A stretch of DNA of 64,000 bases from Spirosoma foliorum (GCF_014117325.1 NZ_CP059732.1:2865001-2929000); one strand, 5' to 3'; shown: positions 47,963 through 57,239, numbered from the stretch's first letter. Notes: generated by a model from the sequence alone, not told the origin. A program made the numbers and translations.

Positions 47963-48715
47963 ATGAAGCTTACGCTCGTAGGGGCTGGTCCTGGCGACCC
48001 TGACTTAATTACAGTAAAAGGAATTAAAGCCTTACAACAGGCCAACGTGGTCATGTACGATGCGCTGGTCCACCCTGACTTACTGGAATATTGCCAGCCT
48101 GATGCCTTGAAAGTTTATGTCGGCAAACGCCGGGGTGCTTACTCGTGCGTTCAGGAAGATATTAACCCACTCATCGTCCATTATGCCCAGCAATACGGGC
48201 ATGTGGTCCGGCTCAAAGGGGGCGACTCGTTCATATTCGGGCGCGGGTACGAAGAAGTTGACTATGCTAGGCAGCACGGGATTGACACACAGGTTATACC
48301 GGGTCTGTCCAGTAGCTATGCCGTACCCGCTTCAGCTGGAATCCCCCTAACCACACGGGGAATTTCGGAAAGTTTTTGGGTCGTTACCGGAACAACCAAA
48401 GCCGGTCAGCTTTCGTCCGATTTACACTTGGCCGCTCAATCGACTGCAACCGTTGTTATCTTGATGGGTATGCACAAACTGCCTGAAATCATGGCCGTTT
48501 TTGCCAATTGTGGTAAAACCAATACTCCCGTTGCCATTATTCAGAATGGTACACTAACGGATCAGCAGCTTGTGGTTGGAAATGTAGCGACTATTAATGA
48601 GAAAGTTACCGAATCGGGAATCGGCAACCCGGCGATTATTGTGGTGGGCGAAGTAGCGGCATTAACGCAAACGGATCTCCAGAGTGTTCTGAACGCATCT
48701 ACTTCAGACCTATAA
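47963..48715 (+). CDS. cobA: Uroporphyrinogen-III C-methyltransferase
   Basis: A 250-residue SAM-dependent enzyme that methylates uroporphyrinogen III at C2 and C7, giving precorrin-2 on the way to siroheme. Motifs: LVGAGPGDPDLITVKG, YDALV, VYVGKRRGAYSCVQEDIN, VVRLKGGDSFIFGRG, VIPGLSSSYAVPASAGIPLT. It follows the siroheme reductase in the same direction, so supply and use of the cofactor are paired. No siroheme chelatase gene is in the window. The stop lies in a palindrome. Confidence 0.94.
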   Translation: MKLTLVGAGPGDPDLITVKGIKALQQANVVMYDALVHPDLLEYCQPDALKVYVGKRRGAYSCVQEDINPLIVHYAQQYGHVVRLKGGDSFIFGRGYEEVDYARQHGIDTQVIPGLSSSYAVPASAGIPLTTRGISESFWVVTGTTKAGQLSSDLHLAAQSTATVVILMGMHKLPEIMAVFANCGKTNTPVAIIQNGTLTDQQLVVGNVATINEKVTESGIGNPAIIVVGEVAALTQTDLQSVLNASTSDL

Positions 48716-48738
48716 GGTTTTTAAAACCTTATAGGTCT
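48706..48738. terminator. Palindromic terminator overlapping the cobA stop
   Basis: A 15-16 bp perfect palindrome (AGACCTATAAGG and its inverse around TTTTTAAAA) at the convergent ends of cobA and hisS. The cobA stop TAA is inside the left arm. The sequence recalls a common Bacteroidota extragenic repeat; unverified. Confidence 0.75.
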
Positions 48739-48747
48739 TGACAAAAA

Positions 48748-50112
48748 TTACTTCACCAGTTGCAGAATCTCTTCCGCAGTCGCTCTTTTCTGTTCGCCCG
48801 TTATCATATTTTTCAGCGATAACATTCCCGTTTGCACTTCTTCTGAGCCAATCAACACGACATACGGAATCGCTTTGGCATTGGCAAAATCGAGCATCTT
48901 CTTCACTTTGGCCAGGTCCGGGTAAACTTCTGAAGCGATATTGGCAGTCCGTAGCTTACTTAATAAAGGCAAAGCAACAGTGCGGGCTTCTGCATCAAAG
49001 GGGACGATAAGCACCTGAGTTCCCTGCCCTGCTCCGGCCGGAAATAGGTTCAATTCGTCCATCACGTCATAAATACGGTCTACCCCGAACGAAATCCCCA
49101 CGCCCGACAAACCGGGCATGCCAAAAGCCCCCGTCAGGTTATCATAACGGCCACCACCACTGACACTGCCGATGCTAACACCATTCGCTTTGACTTCGAA
49201 AATAGCGCCGGTATAATAAGAAAGCCCACGAGCCAGCGTTGGATCGAGTTCAATCTGACTGTCTGATAGACCATATTGGCCCACTAGCTGAAGTGTTTCT
49301 TTAAGTTCAGCAATGCCTTGTTGAGCGGTTTCAGAAGTCGACAGCCAGGTTTCAAGCTGGTCTAAAACTTGAGCGGGAGCCTGATTACTGAACGTAAAGA
49401 TGGGGTCCAGATTAGCGACGGCCGTTTCTGAAAATCCACGCTCTCGCAACTCATCCAGTACTTTCTCTTTGCCGATTTTATCTAGTTTGTCAATCGCGAC
49501 AGACAATAACCCCTCCTGCCCTGGTGCACTAATAACCTCAGCAATACCTGCCAGAATTTTTCGATTGTTAAGTTTCAGCGTGAAATCCTGAATACCCAGG
49601 TTGCGAAACACCTCGTGAATCATCAGAACAATTTCTGCTTCACAAATCAGGGAGTCGGTTCCGACAACATCGGCGTCGCACTGATAAAATTCACGGTAAC
49701 GTCCCTTTTGTGGCCGATCAGCCCGCCAGACGGGTTGCATCTGATACCGCTTAAACGGCATCGTCAATGCATTCCGATTCATGACCACATAGCGGGCAAA
49801 CGGAACCGTCAGATCGTACCGAAGCCCTTTTTCTGCAATTTTTGGCGTCAGTTTCTTCGAACCGGTTTGCAGGTCGGTTTCCGTCAAACCAGCGGCAAAA
49901 TCGCCAGAATTAAGTATTTTGAATAGCAGTTGATCGCCTTCATCGCCATACTTGCCTGTCAGCGTCGACAGGTTCTCCATAGACGGAGTTTCGAGTGGCT
50001 GAAAGCCAAAGCGTTGAAATGTTTGACGGATTGTATCGAATATAAAAAGCCGTTTGCGCATCTGCTCCGGGCCGAAATCACGAGTGCCTTTAGGTAAGCT
50101 TGGTTTTTGCAT
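48748..50112 (-). CDS. hisS: Histidine-tRNA ligase
   Basis: A 454-residue class II synthetase. Motif 2 GLRYDLTVPFARYVVMN, histidine-A RPQKGRYREFYQCDADVVG, and motif 3 GSVSGGGRYDNLTGAFG are present. The C-terminal anticodon domain ends VLIVPFDAEARTVALPLLSK then VLIGSEEVQTG. It is a slightly long version typical of Bacteroidota. It converges on cobA. Confidence 0.96.
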   Translation of the reverse strand: MQKPSLPKGTRDFGPEQMRKRLFIFDTIRQTFQRFGFQPLETPSMENLSTLTGKYGDEGDQLLFKILNSGDFAAGLTETDLQTGSKKLTPKIAEKGLRYDLTVPFARYVVMNRNALTMPFKRYQMQPVWRADRPQKGRYREFYQCDADVVGTDSLICEAEIVLMIHEVFRNLGIQDFTLKLNNRKILAGIAEVISAPGQEGLLSVAIDKLDKIGKEKVLDELRERGFSETAVANLDPIFTFSNQAPAQVLDQLETWLSTSETAQQGIAELKETLQLVGQYGLSDSQIELDPTLARGLSYYTGAIFEVKANGVSIGSVSGGGRYDNLTGAFGMPGLSGVGISFGVDRIYDVMDELNLFPAGAGQGTQVLIVPFDAEARTVALPLLSKLRTANIASEVYPDLAKVKKMLDFANAKAIPYVVLIGSEEVQTGMLSLKNMITGEQKRATAEEILQLVK

Positions 50113-50215
50113 AGCGCAAAATTATGCAGACACGCGTACAGATTTGCAGAAATCCACCTAATCTTATCCGGTTTACTGCACATTTGTGCTCGTAATCCTA
50201 AGCTAGCCCCATAAA

Positions 50216-50242
50216 AATCCTGTTAATCCTGTTAATCCTGTC
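50216..50242 (+). repeat. 9-bp direct tandem repeat
   Basis: Three copies of AATCCTGTT (the last ends in GTC) lie just before a promoter. Unlike the arrays elsewhere, it has no inverted half nearby. Confidence 0.7.
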
Positions 50243-50253
50243 AGAAAAAACCG

Positions 50254-50261
50254 TATTTTTG
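50254..50261 (+). promoter_or_regulatory. Bacteroidota-type -7 element of the small basic gene
   Basis: TATTTTTG matches TAnnTTTG, 39 bases before the ATG at 50301. It supports that the 51-residue frame is expressed. Confidence 0.55.
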
Positions 50262-50300
50262 CACCTTGATTTTGAACCGATACGTTAAAAAGATACAATC

Positions 50301-50456
50301 ATGGGAGTTACTGAATTAAAGCGTAAGGGCCGCCGGAACCGCGCTATTGCCAACAATAAAACCAACGCCATCAAACAATTGCTGCGTAAGCCTACGATCA
50401 AAAATGTTGACGTAGAAGCGATCAAGGCATCGTTCGCTGAGAAAAAAGCCGCTTAA
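50301..50456 (+). CDS. 51-residue basic protein, conserved-looking
   Basis: It encodes a 51-residue protein rich in Lys and Arg (starting MGVTELKRKGRRNRAIANNK) with no signal peptide. A TAnnTTTG promoter lies 39 bases upstream and a good terminator follows, so it looks like a real single gene. The composition suggests RNA or ribosome binding. I do not recognise a family, and it is shorter than usual gene-finding limits. Confidence 0.7.
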   Translation: MGVTELKRKGRRNRAIANNKTNAIKQLLRKPTIKNVDVEAIKASFAEKKAA

Positions 50457-50481
50457 GCGATTATTATCCGCCAAGCGTACA

Positions 50482-50838
50482 TTATCTAACCTCGCCCTTA
50501 CTAGGCGAGGTTTTGCGTTTCTGGAGAATTCGGGTTAGCTCGCGATCCCGTTTTTTAAGCTCTCGACGAACAAACCGCCGATAATCTAATTGAGCCCGGT
50601 AACGAACGGCCTGCCCAAACAACAACAGTCCGCCGTTGATCAGAATCAGGCTATACGCTCCCCATAAAAACCATTGTCGAAACGGAGCTTCCGCTTTATG
50701 GGCCTCAGCCGCTACACTAAACACACATAAACCCGCGCTAAATAACAGCAAACCAAGCGGGGCAATAATTAAGCCCTTGGTTCGCGTACTCATTCGTTTC
50801 ACTAAGCGTTGACCGGGTGGTTTAGCAAGCTTGGCCAT
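50482..50838 (-). CDS. Hypothetical two-helix membrane protein
   Basis: A 118-residue protein with two membrane helices (GLIIAPLGLLLFSAGLCVFS and FLWGAYSLILINGGLLLFG) and a very basic coiled tail (RRFVRRELKKRDRELTRILQKRKT). Family unknown. Its 3' end overlaps the terminator of the small basic gene on the opposite strand. Confidence 0.6.
   Translation of the reverse strand: MAKLAKPPGQRLVKRMSTRTKGLIIAPLGLLLFSAGLCVFSVAAEAHKAEAPFRQWFLWGAYSLILINGGLLLFGQAVRYRAQLDYRRFVRRELKKRDRELTRILQKRKTSPSKGEVR
50489..50513. terminator. Terminator after the small basic gene
   Basis: A 9-bp perfect stem, AACCTCGCC with its complement, then TTTTGCGTTT. It can serve the small gene on the + strand. Confidence 0.75.
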
Positions 50839-50947
50839 ATGGATTCGTTCAGGGGAGTTTAATAGGTAACGCTTTAGAGGCCTGTTTCGTTATAACTAGC
50901 TGAGCGTTGGCCTAATATAAGCGAAAAAGAATTAGTTAAAGTACTTT

Positions 50948-51955
50948 TCAGGATGGGTACTCAATACTGGCCCCTGTTTCCCGAAACTGTTTCGGTTCCC
51001 AAAAGCGCTTCCAACCTTCTGAAATAAAGCCGATTCCGTAGCCCGTTAACTGGACAAAAGCCGCTTCGACACTCAACAACCCAACTTTGATACTTTTTTC
51101 CTTTTGCGTGGCGTCGATCAAAATCAGAACCGCCAGGAGAAGTACAAAACCGATAGCCAACCCAAAGAGTATGGGGCTTATCAGCGCCCAGACCGGAATG
51201 GATACGAGAAATAGCGTAAACACGGCTGGAAATGTATGCACAAGTTTTAGCTCGCTGGGATAATAACGGGAGATGTTAATTCGGGCACGACCAAAAAAGC
51301 GGAGTTGTCGATAAAATTGACCAAAATTCGTTCGGCGTTTATGGTAAATAAACGCGTCTTGAATGAGCCCCGTCTTGAATCCATTTTCAATAATTCGAAT
51401 GGCGAATTCGATGTCCTCCCCCATCCGACTCAGTTTATACCCGCCAATCGTTTCCCATACTTTCCGCGACAAGCCCATGTTGAAGCTACGAGGATGATAG
51501 GTTCCTCCCAGGTTTTTCTTACTACCCCGAATGCCACCTGTTGTAAAAACGGAGGTCATGGAGTAACTAATGGCTTTCTGAATGGGTGTAAAATCGGGAT
51601 GGGCCGCGTCGGGACCACCGTACGCATCTAACCAGGCTTGACTCAGTTGGTCGTTAACAGCCGAAAAATAGTGAGCAGGAATTAATGCATCCGAGTCAAA
51701 AATGACGAAGTAATCGCCCTTCGCTTGCTCGAAACCATAGTTACGCGTAAATCCCTGCCCCGAATTTTCTTTGAAAAAGTACCGAATAGTAAGGCTGGCC
51801 GCAAACTCCGCTACAACTCCATCCGCCTTGAGTGTAGACCCATCCTCAACAATGATTACCTCAAAGTTTGTATACGTCTGTTTCGTCAAACTACTCAGTA
51901 ATTCGCGCAGTTCGTCGGGTCGATTGAAGACGGGGATGATGATGGAGAAAAACAT
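50948..51955 (-). CDS. Family 2 glycosyltransferase, membrane-anchored
   Basis: A 335-residue inverting glycosyltransferase with a GT-A fold. The start SIIIPVFNRPDELRELLSSL holds the nucleotide-sugar site, and YFVIFDSDALIP the metal-binding DxD. The C-terminal part is two membrane helices (FTLFLVSIPVWALISPILFG and AIGFVLLLAVLILI). Acceptor and donor are unknown; cell-surface polysaccharide is inferred. A repeat array separates it from hemL. Confidence 0.88.
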   Translation of the reverse strand: MFFSIIIPVFNRPDELRELLSSLTKQTYTNFEVIIVEDGSTLKADGVVAEFAASLTIRYFFKENSGQGFTRNYGFEQAKGDYFVIFDSDALIPAHYFSAVNDQLSQAWLDAYGGPDAAHPDFTPIQKAISYSMTSVFTTGGIRGSKKNLGGTYHPRSFNMGLSRKVWETIGGYKLSRMGEDIEFAIRIIENGFKTGLIQDAFIYHKRRTNFGQFYRQLRFFGRARINISRYYPSELKLVHTFPAVFTLFLVSIPVWALISPILFGLAIGFVLLLAVLILIDATQKEKSIKVGLLSVEAAFVQLTGYGIGFISEGWKRFWEPKQFRETGASIEYPS

Positions 51956-51959
51956 AACA

Positions 51960-52080
51960 ATGCATAATGAAAAATGTAGAATGAATAATCAGCTATGCCA
52001 ATGGGATAAAGGGGTCAGTTGCTGGTAACCCTACGACGCCATTATCCGCCTGCATTATCCATTACTCATTATGCATTACT
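51960..52080. repeat. Inverted array of 7-bp units (array 6)
   Basis: Left half 51960-51989 splits into ATGCATA, ATGAAAA, ATGTAGA, ATGAATA. The right half 52040-52080 is the inverse (ATGCATA, ATGAGTA, ATGGATA on the other strand) and contains the last codons and stop of hemL. Confidence 0.7.
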
Positions 52081-53354
52081 TCCAGCAAACTTTCTTCGTT
52101 CGCCTGAATAACCTGCTCCACCAGCTCATCAGTCAGTGCAACAGACAGGAAAAGGCTCTCGAATTGAGAGGGTGCCAGGTAAACACCCCGCTTGAGCATC
52201 GCGTGGAAATATCGGCCAAACAATGGTACGTCACAGGTCTTAGCTTCGATAAAATTTGCTACGGGCTGTTCCGTCATAAACAGCGTGAACATCGAACCAA
52301 TATGGTTGATCGTGTAGTTCAGGCCTGCCTTTAGCAAACCAGCTCGGAAGCCCGTCGTTAATTTTTCGCCAATTGCTTCCAGACGCGTATACACGTCAGG
52401 GTTTTCATTCAGGTAATTCAGCATTGCCAGACCAGCCGACATGGCAATGGGATTACCCGACAATGTACCCGCCTGATAAACTGGCCCTGCCGGCGACACC
52501 ATATTCATAATATCCGCGCGACCACCGTAGGCGCCAACAGGCATACCACCGCCAATGATTTTCCCCATCGTCGTCAGATCGGGCGTGATCCCGAATCGTT
52601 CCTGCGCCCCACCTTTTGCCAATCGGAACCCAGTCATGACTTCATCGAAAATCAGGACAACCCCATGTTTGTCGCACAGCGAGCGAATACCTTCCAGAAA
52701 GCCGGGCTCAGGCAAAACACAGCCCATATTTCCTACAACAGGCTCCAGAATAACAGCAGCTACCTGATTATGGTTGTTATCCAATAAGGCTTCTACAGCT
52801 GCCAAATCATTATAAGGCGCGGTTAAGGTATCGGCAGCCGTAGCTTTTGTTACGCCCGGACTATCAGGTACGCCCATCGTCATGGCACCACTTCCGGCAG
52901 CGATCAAAAACGAGTCGCCGTGGCCGTGATAGCAGCCTTCAAACTTGATGATTTTATCCCGATTGGTAAATCCTCGCGCTACCCGGATAGCCGCCATAGT
53001 GGCTTCTGTACCCGAATTAACCATCCGGACTTTTTCGATTGAAGGCACCATTGAATGAATCAACTCGGCCATTTCAACTTCCTTGCGCGTAGGTGCGCCA
53101 AAAGAGAACGAATGCTGTATCGCATCCCGAACGGCTTTTTCGACCGGTTCGAAGGCGTGCCCTAAAATCATGGGGCCCCACGAATTAATCAGTTCAATGT
53201 ATTGACGGCCGTCCTCATCGTAGAGATAAGGCCCTTTGGCCGATTTTATAAAAAGTGGTGTACCACCTACCGACCGAAATGCCCGTACAGGTGAGTTCAC
53301 TCCGCCCGGAATCAGCGTTTTAGCCTTTTCGAATAATTGTTCGCTCGTGTTCAT
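52062..53354 (-). CDS. hemL: Glutamate-1-semialdehyde 2,1-aminomutase
   Basis: A 430-residue PLP enzyme of the C5 haem route that makes 5-aminolevulinate. Visible: GGVNSPVRAF at the start, NSGTEATMAAIRVAR, GCYHGHGDSFL, and the PLP Lys in TTMGKIIGGGMPVGAYGG. Length is normal. Both gene ends lie in repeat arrays. It precedes the siroheme genes' shared precursor route; no hemA is in the window. Confidence 0.95.
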   Translation of the reverse strand: MNTSEQLFEKAKTLIPGGVNSPVRAFRSVGGTPLFIKSAKGPYLYDEDGRQYIELINSWGPMILGHAFEPVEKAVRDAIQHSFSFGAPTRKEVEMAELIHSMVPSIEKVRMVNSGTEATMAAIRVARGFTNRDKIIKFEGCYHGHGDSFLIAAGSGAMTMGVPDSPGVTKATAADTLTAPYNDLAAVEALLDNNHNQVAAVILEPVVGNMGCVLPEPGFLEGIRSLCDKHGVVLIFDEVMTGFRLAKGGAQERFGITPDLTTMGKIIGGGMPVGAYGGRADIMNMVSPAGPVYQAGTLSGNPIAMSAGLAMLNYLNENPDVYTRLEAIGEKLTTGFRAGLLKAGLNYTINHIGSMFTLFMTEQPVANFIEAKTCDVPLFGRYFHAMLKRGVYLAPSQFESLFLSVALTDELVEQVIQANEESLLEVMHNE

Positions 53355-53358
53355 TTGT

Positions 53359-53476
53359 CATTGAGCGATTGAATGATTGAGTGAGTGAGTGATTGAATGA
53401 TTGAGTGGTTGAATAGCTGGTGTAGCTTTTCTAATTACTCAATCATTCAATCACTCACTCAATCATTCAATCACTA
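53359..53476. repeat. Inverted array of 8-bp units (array 7)
   Basis: Left half 53359-53418 and right half 53434-53475 are built of ATTGA(A/G)TG-type units as in array 3, 45 kb away. Both arrays share TGAATAGCTG at the edge of the central spacer. The right half contains the stop codon of the periplasmic-binding gene. Confidence 0.8.
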
Positions 53477-55249
53477 ATTAATTTTCACCAACCGCCCGTC
53501 TTCGTATTTTACGATTGGGACGATTTGGTTTTCGTTGGTTTGTGTATAATCAAAGCCTGACAGTAAATAGTCATCGGTATCGGAGCGAAGGTTACTGCGA
53601 TTACGGGCCTGTAATCCATTTTTAGCCAATTGTCGCCCAAAGAATAACATCATATCGTAGCCTTCGCTGGCGAAAACCGATGGAATCGTATTGCGCTTGG
53701 CCACATACTGTTCCTGAAAGGAAATGACAGGCTCCCTTGATGTGTCGATAAAATCGGGATAAAGTAGGTACAAGTCCCGACGATTAAACGTGGGCGATGC
53801 AGTCCGGTATAAATCAAAAGCCGAAGCAGTTATTACCAGCGGAGCACTCACTTTTCGACGGCTCAAGGCATCAAGCATACGGGCTCCATCTTCGTCATTG
53901 CTACTGGCAAAGAACACATGCCCCAAACTAATGGTAGCCGTTGTATTTACTGGGCGCGTACTCGTTGGCTTTTCAGTCAGTTTCATCGCATCCGCCATTG
54001 ACTGTGCGGTACCACTTACTTTCCGAAAATCGACAATTGAATAATTCTGTTGCCTGAGTTCATTTTGATAAGCCAGTGCCATTAGCGAATCTTTTCGGGA
54101 TGCTCCAAAGTAAATTGCCGCCCGACGAAGCCCATTCAGGCTCTGAATATGTTCGACCACTTTCTTAGCCTGCTGATTCATGGAAGGCTGTGCCAGAAAC
54201 GACATTGGCTGATTGGCGACTAGTTCATTACTGGTGGCAATCGGATTCAACAGCACGATATTATTTTGATTGGCATAGGCCGAGGCAATCCGGTTAGGCT
54301 CAATATACAGTGGTCCAATGATTAAATCGGTTTGCGCAAAGGCAGGGCTATTGACTAGCTCCAGTGTTTTATTCGCGTCGTTATCCAGATCATAGGCAAA
54401 CAGATTGACGGTTATACCCTCTTCCTGCAATTTGGACTTAGCCAGTTTGATACCATTGTAGAGATCGTAAACGTATTGATTGGAGCGCGCCCGTTTGTCG
54501 GCATCAAATTCATCAACCCGGAATGGGAACATCACGGCAATGTTATAGTACCCTTTCGCACGGGAGTTTCGTGATGGGTTCATCACGGTAGATGTTGGCT
54601 GGTTAGACGCTCCAGCACCCGTTGTTGTACTGGATTGAGTAGCTACAGTGGGCACCCCAAACCGATTCGTCAGCCGATCCGACAGTTCCAGATCATCTTT
54701 ATCACTTGCTGTTCGCTGAATTAGATCGATCAGTGTCAATCCAACAACCCGATCACCTGGATAGTCCTTATTGAGTTGCTTCAGCCGATTCAAGTCGTTA
54801 ATGCGCGGCACGAACGTTTGCTCAAGCTTCGTAATATCCGTCCGGAAAGCGGGGTCACTAATTTGCTGAATAACGCCGATCGCTTCTTCATACTGACCCA
54901 GCTCCATCGAAGCGGCAGCGAGCAGATAATAGGCATCATTGAGCTTACGCCAATCTGGAAAATACTCCAGCAACTGTTTCAACATCAGCCGGGATTGGGC
55001 GAAGTTTTTCTGCCGAAATGCAGCAATGGCAAAATGATAACTGGCATAGGGAGCTAATGGACCACGTTGCTGAATCAGCACATTCAGGTCTGTTTTAGCC
55101 CGCTCGTAATCGCCCGCCTGAACCAGCTTAACGGCGGCATTATAGCGTCGCTGAGCCTCAGGCGCAATCTGAGCCTTTGCTGTCTGTTGGTTCAGAAACG
55201 AGCAAAGGCATAACACCCACACTGTAAACCAACACGATTTGGTGTTCAT
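53474..55249 (-). CDS. TPR plus periplasmic-binding (LpoA-like) protein
   Basis: A 591-residue exported protein (signal peptide, cut near TAKAQ). Residues 30-170 are TPR-like ([42 protein letters not shown]). From about residue 230 there is a class I periplasmic-binding domain (YYNIAVMFPFRVDEFD, LAKSKLQEEGITVNLFAYDL, DLIIGPLYIEPNRIASAYA). This two-part layout resembles LpoA, which activates peptidoglycan synthases; ligand and partner are inferred. Confidence 0.85.
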   Translation of the reverse strand: MNTKSCWFTVWVLCLCSFLNQQTAKAQIAPEAQRRYNAAVKLVQAGDYERAKTDLNVLIQQRGPLAPYASYHFAIAAFRQKNFAQSRLMLKQLLEYFPDWRKLNDAYYLLAAASMELGQYEEAIGVIQQISDPAFRTDITKLEQTFVPRINDLNRLKQLNKDYPGDRVVGLTLIDLIQRTASDKDDLELSDRLTNRFGVPTVATQSSTTTGAGASNQPTSTVMNPSRNSRAKGYYNIAVMFPFRVDEFDADKRARSNQYVYDLYNGIKLAKSKLQEEGITVNLFAYDLDNDANKTLELVNSPAFAQTDLIIGPLYIEPNRIASAYANQNNIVLLNPIATSNELVANQPMSFLAQPSMNQQAKKVVEHIQSLNGLRRAAIYFGASRKDSLMALAYQNELRQQNYSIVDFRKVSGTAQSMADAMKLTEKPTSTRPVNTTATISLGHVFFASSNDEDGARMLDALSRRKVSAPLVITASAFDLYRTASPTFNRRDLYLLYPDFIDTSREPVISFQEQYVAKRNTIPSVFASEGYDMMLFFGRQLAKNGLQARNRSNLRSDTDDYLLSGFDYTQTNENQIVPIVKYEDGRLVKIN

Positions 55250-55267
55250 TTTTTTTGGGTTAAGGCA

Positions 55268-55293
55268 AAAAGCAACGCCTTCGCGTTGCTTTT
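55268..55293 (-). terminator. Terminator after yidC
   Basis: An 11-bp stem, AAAAGCAACGC with its complement and a 4-base loop, followed by a T run on the minus strand, about 80 bases past the yidC stop. Confidence 0.8.
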
Positions 55294-55375
55294 ATTTTTA
55301 TAATCCTCAGTCTTTAGCCGATAGTTGTCCGCCAGAAATGTTGGCTTACCAGACTATTAACTTGCCACTAACAAC

Positions 55376-57232
55376 TTATGATTTTTTAGACTTCGCTTTC
55401 TTCTGCGCTTCTTCAGCCTGTTTACGGGCTTCATCGGCCGCTGCGAGTTGGCGTTGCAGCAAAGCCTGGAATCCACCGGGTTTCTTACCCTGACCAGCTG
55501 CATTTTTCCGGCGGTTTTCGTCCAGTACCGCTTTTATTTTATCCTCATCAACAAATCGGCGAATGAGTTGTTGCTGCGTGATCGTAACAATGTTCGATAC
55601 AAAGTAATAGAATGTAAGACCAGCTGGGTAAGAGTTCAGCACGAACATAAACATCAGCGGGAATACATAGCTAAGCGCTTTCATATTCACCGGCCCCGGT
55701 TGCGTTGGCGTCGTCTGGTTATTGTAATACGCGTATGCGATCGACGATGCAGTCATCAGAACAGTAAACAAACTCAAATGGCTACCAATAAACGGAAGCG
55801 TCGGGAATTTAAGGAACGCATCGTAGGTAGACAGGTCACTCGCCCACAGGAACGACTTTTGCCGCAGCTCAATTAGGTTCGGGAACAACATGAACAGGGC
55901 GAACAGGATGGGCATGGTAGCCAACACCGGAACACAACCACTCAACGGACTAACGCCCACCTCCTGATATAGTTTCATCTGCTCAGCTTGTTGCTTGGTC
56001 ATGTCGTCGCCAACACGCTCCTTCATCTCATTCAATTCTGGCTGCAACACCCGCATTTTAGCCATACTGACGTACGACTTGTAGGTTAACGGTGTTAGAA
56101 TGAGCTTTACGAACACCACCAGGGCGATAATCAGCAGCCCATAGTTCGAGATGAACTTCCCAAAGTAGTTAAAGACGGGTACAAAGAAATACTTGTTAAT
56201 CGGCTTCAACACCGAGTAGCCCAGGTACACGTTACGATCAAACTCCGGGGCCACACTTCCCAGTAACTGAAAATCGTTCGGGCCATAAAAGAGCTTGTAT
56301 TGCCCTTTGCCCGCTTTAACATCAGCCATCGACAGGCTTACATCCGCAATGGCCGTTTTTACGACACTGCTATCCGTTGGGTCTACCAGGGTTTTAAAAT
56401 TCGCCTTAGTCAATGGCGCATTTTTGGCCACCAAACCCGCCAGGAAATATTTGTGCTTAATGGTAAACCACTGTACAGGTTCTTCAACCGTTGTTTCCTG
56501 ATTGCTTTCGCCTTCGGTCAGATTCTGAAAATTCTCGTCGGCGGTGAGGTAATTGATCGTAGCCGCCCGGCGGTTATTGCTCAAGTCATTCTCATACTGA
56601 CGCATCTTGTCTTCCCAGAGGAACCGGATGTTGTCATTCCCAACGGCATTGCCCAGACCATTCAATTTCAGGTCATAGTCCAGAACATAGCCTTCGGCAG
56701 GCACGGTATAAACCTGCTCGATGGATTGACCCGGTGCCACTTCTGCCCGGAACACAATTTGCTGGGCTTGTCCGCTTACGGTACTGTTCTGAGCGGTTGT
56801 CTGATAATACAGTTTATGCAAATCAATCTTACCCCGATTGGTCGGTAATTCCAGGACAGACTTGCTGCTTTGTTCATCGATCAACACCAGTGGTTTCTGG
56901 TCGTAGGTTTTGTAGTTTTTCAGCACTACTTCCTTCACCTGTCCTCCTTCTGTACTGAAGGTTACTTTGATATCTTTGTTTTCAACAACAATATCCCGGG
57001 CTGTACCAGTAGCCGCTGAGGCAAAATCACCAAACTGGGCCTTAGCGGCAGCTGAATCGAGTGGTTGCTCAGCCTTACTAATAGCCGCTTCCGCACCGGA
57101 TGCAGAATTCGGTTTTGTGGTTATTGTTTTTTGAGCCGGCTGTTTATCGGGCGCAGGTTTCGGTACCAGCAGTTGGTAACCGACCAGCATCGCCAGAATC
57201 AGGACAATGCCAATTATTTGATTACGATCCAT
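55376..57232 (-). CDS. yidC: Membrane protein insertase YidC
   Basis: A 618-residue inner-membrane insertase. It has an N-terminal helix (GIVLILAMLVGYQLLVP), a periplasmic beta domain up to about residue 350, then the conserved core with five helices (YGLLIIALVVFVKLILTPLT, LSGCVPVLATMPILFALFML) and a basic C-terminal tail (KPGGFQALLQRQLAAADEAR). This is the standard Bacteroidota form. It is separated from pyrG by a repeat array. Confidence 0.95.
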   Translation of the reverse strand: MDRNQIIGIVLILAMLVGYQLLVPKPAPDKQPAQKTITTKPNSASGAEAAISKAEQPLDSAAAKAQFGDFASAATGTARDIVVENKDIKVTFSTEGGQVKEVVLKNYKTYDQKPLVLIDEQSSKSVLELPTNRGKIDLHKLYYQTTAQNSTVSGQAQQIVFRAEVAPGQSIEQVYTVPAEGYVLDYDLKLNGLGNAVGNDNIRFLWEDKMRQYENDLSNNRRAATINYLTADENFQNLTEGESNQETTVEEPVQWFTIKHKYFLAGLVAKNAPLTKANFKTLVDPTDSSVVKTAIADVSLSMADVKAGKGQYKLFYGPNDFQLLGSVAPEFDRNVYLGYSVLKPINKYFFVPVFNYFGKFISNYGLLIIALVVFVKLILTPLTYKSYVSMAKMRVLQPELNEMKERVGDDMTKQQAEQMKLYQEVGVSPLSGCVPVLATMPILFALFMLFPNLIELRQKSFLWASDLSTYDAFLKFPTLPFIGSHLSLFTVLMTASSIAYAYYNNQTTPTQPGPVNMKALSYVFPLMFMFVLNSYPAGLTFYYFVSNIVTITQQQLIRRFVDEDKIKAVLDENRRKNAAGQGKKPGGFQALLQRQLAAADEARKQAEEAQKKAKSKKS

Positions 57233-57239
57233 TTTTTAA

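Noticed and set aside
53359..53476. CRISPR array
   Set aside because: Units are 7-8 bases with no unique spacers and no cas genes nearby. The halves are inverted, not direct, repeats.
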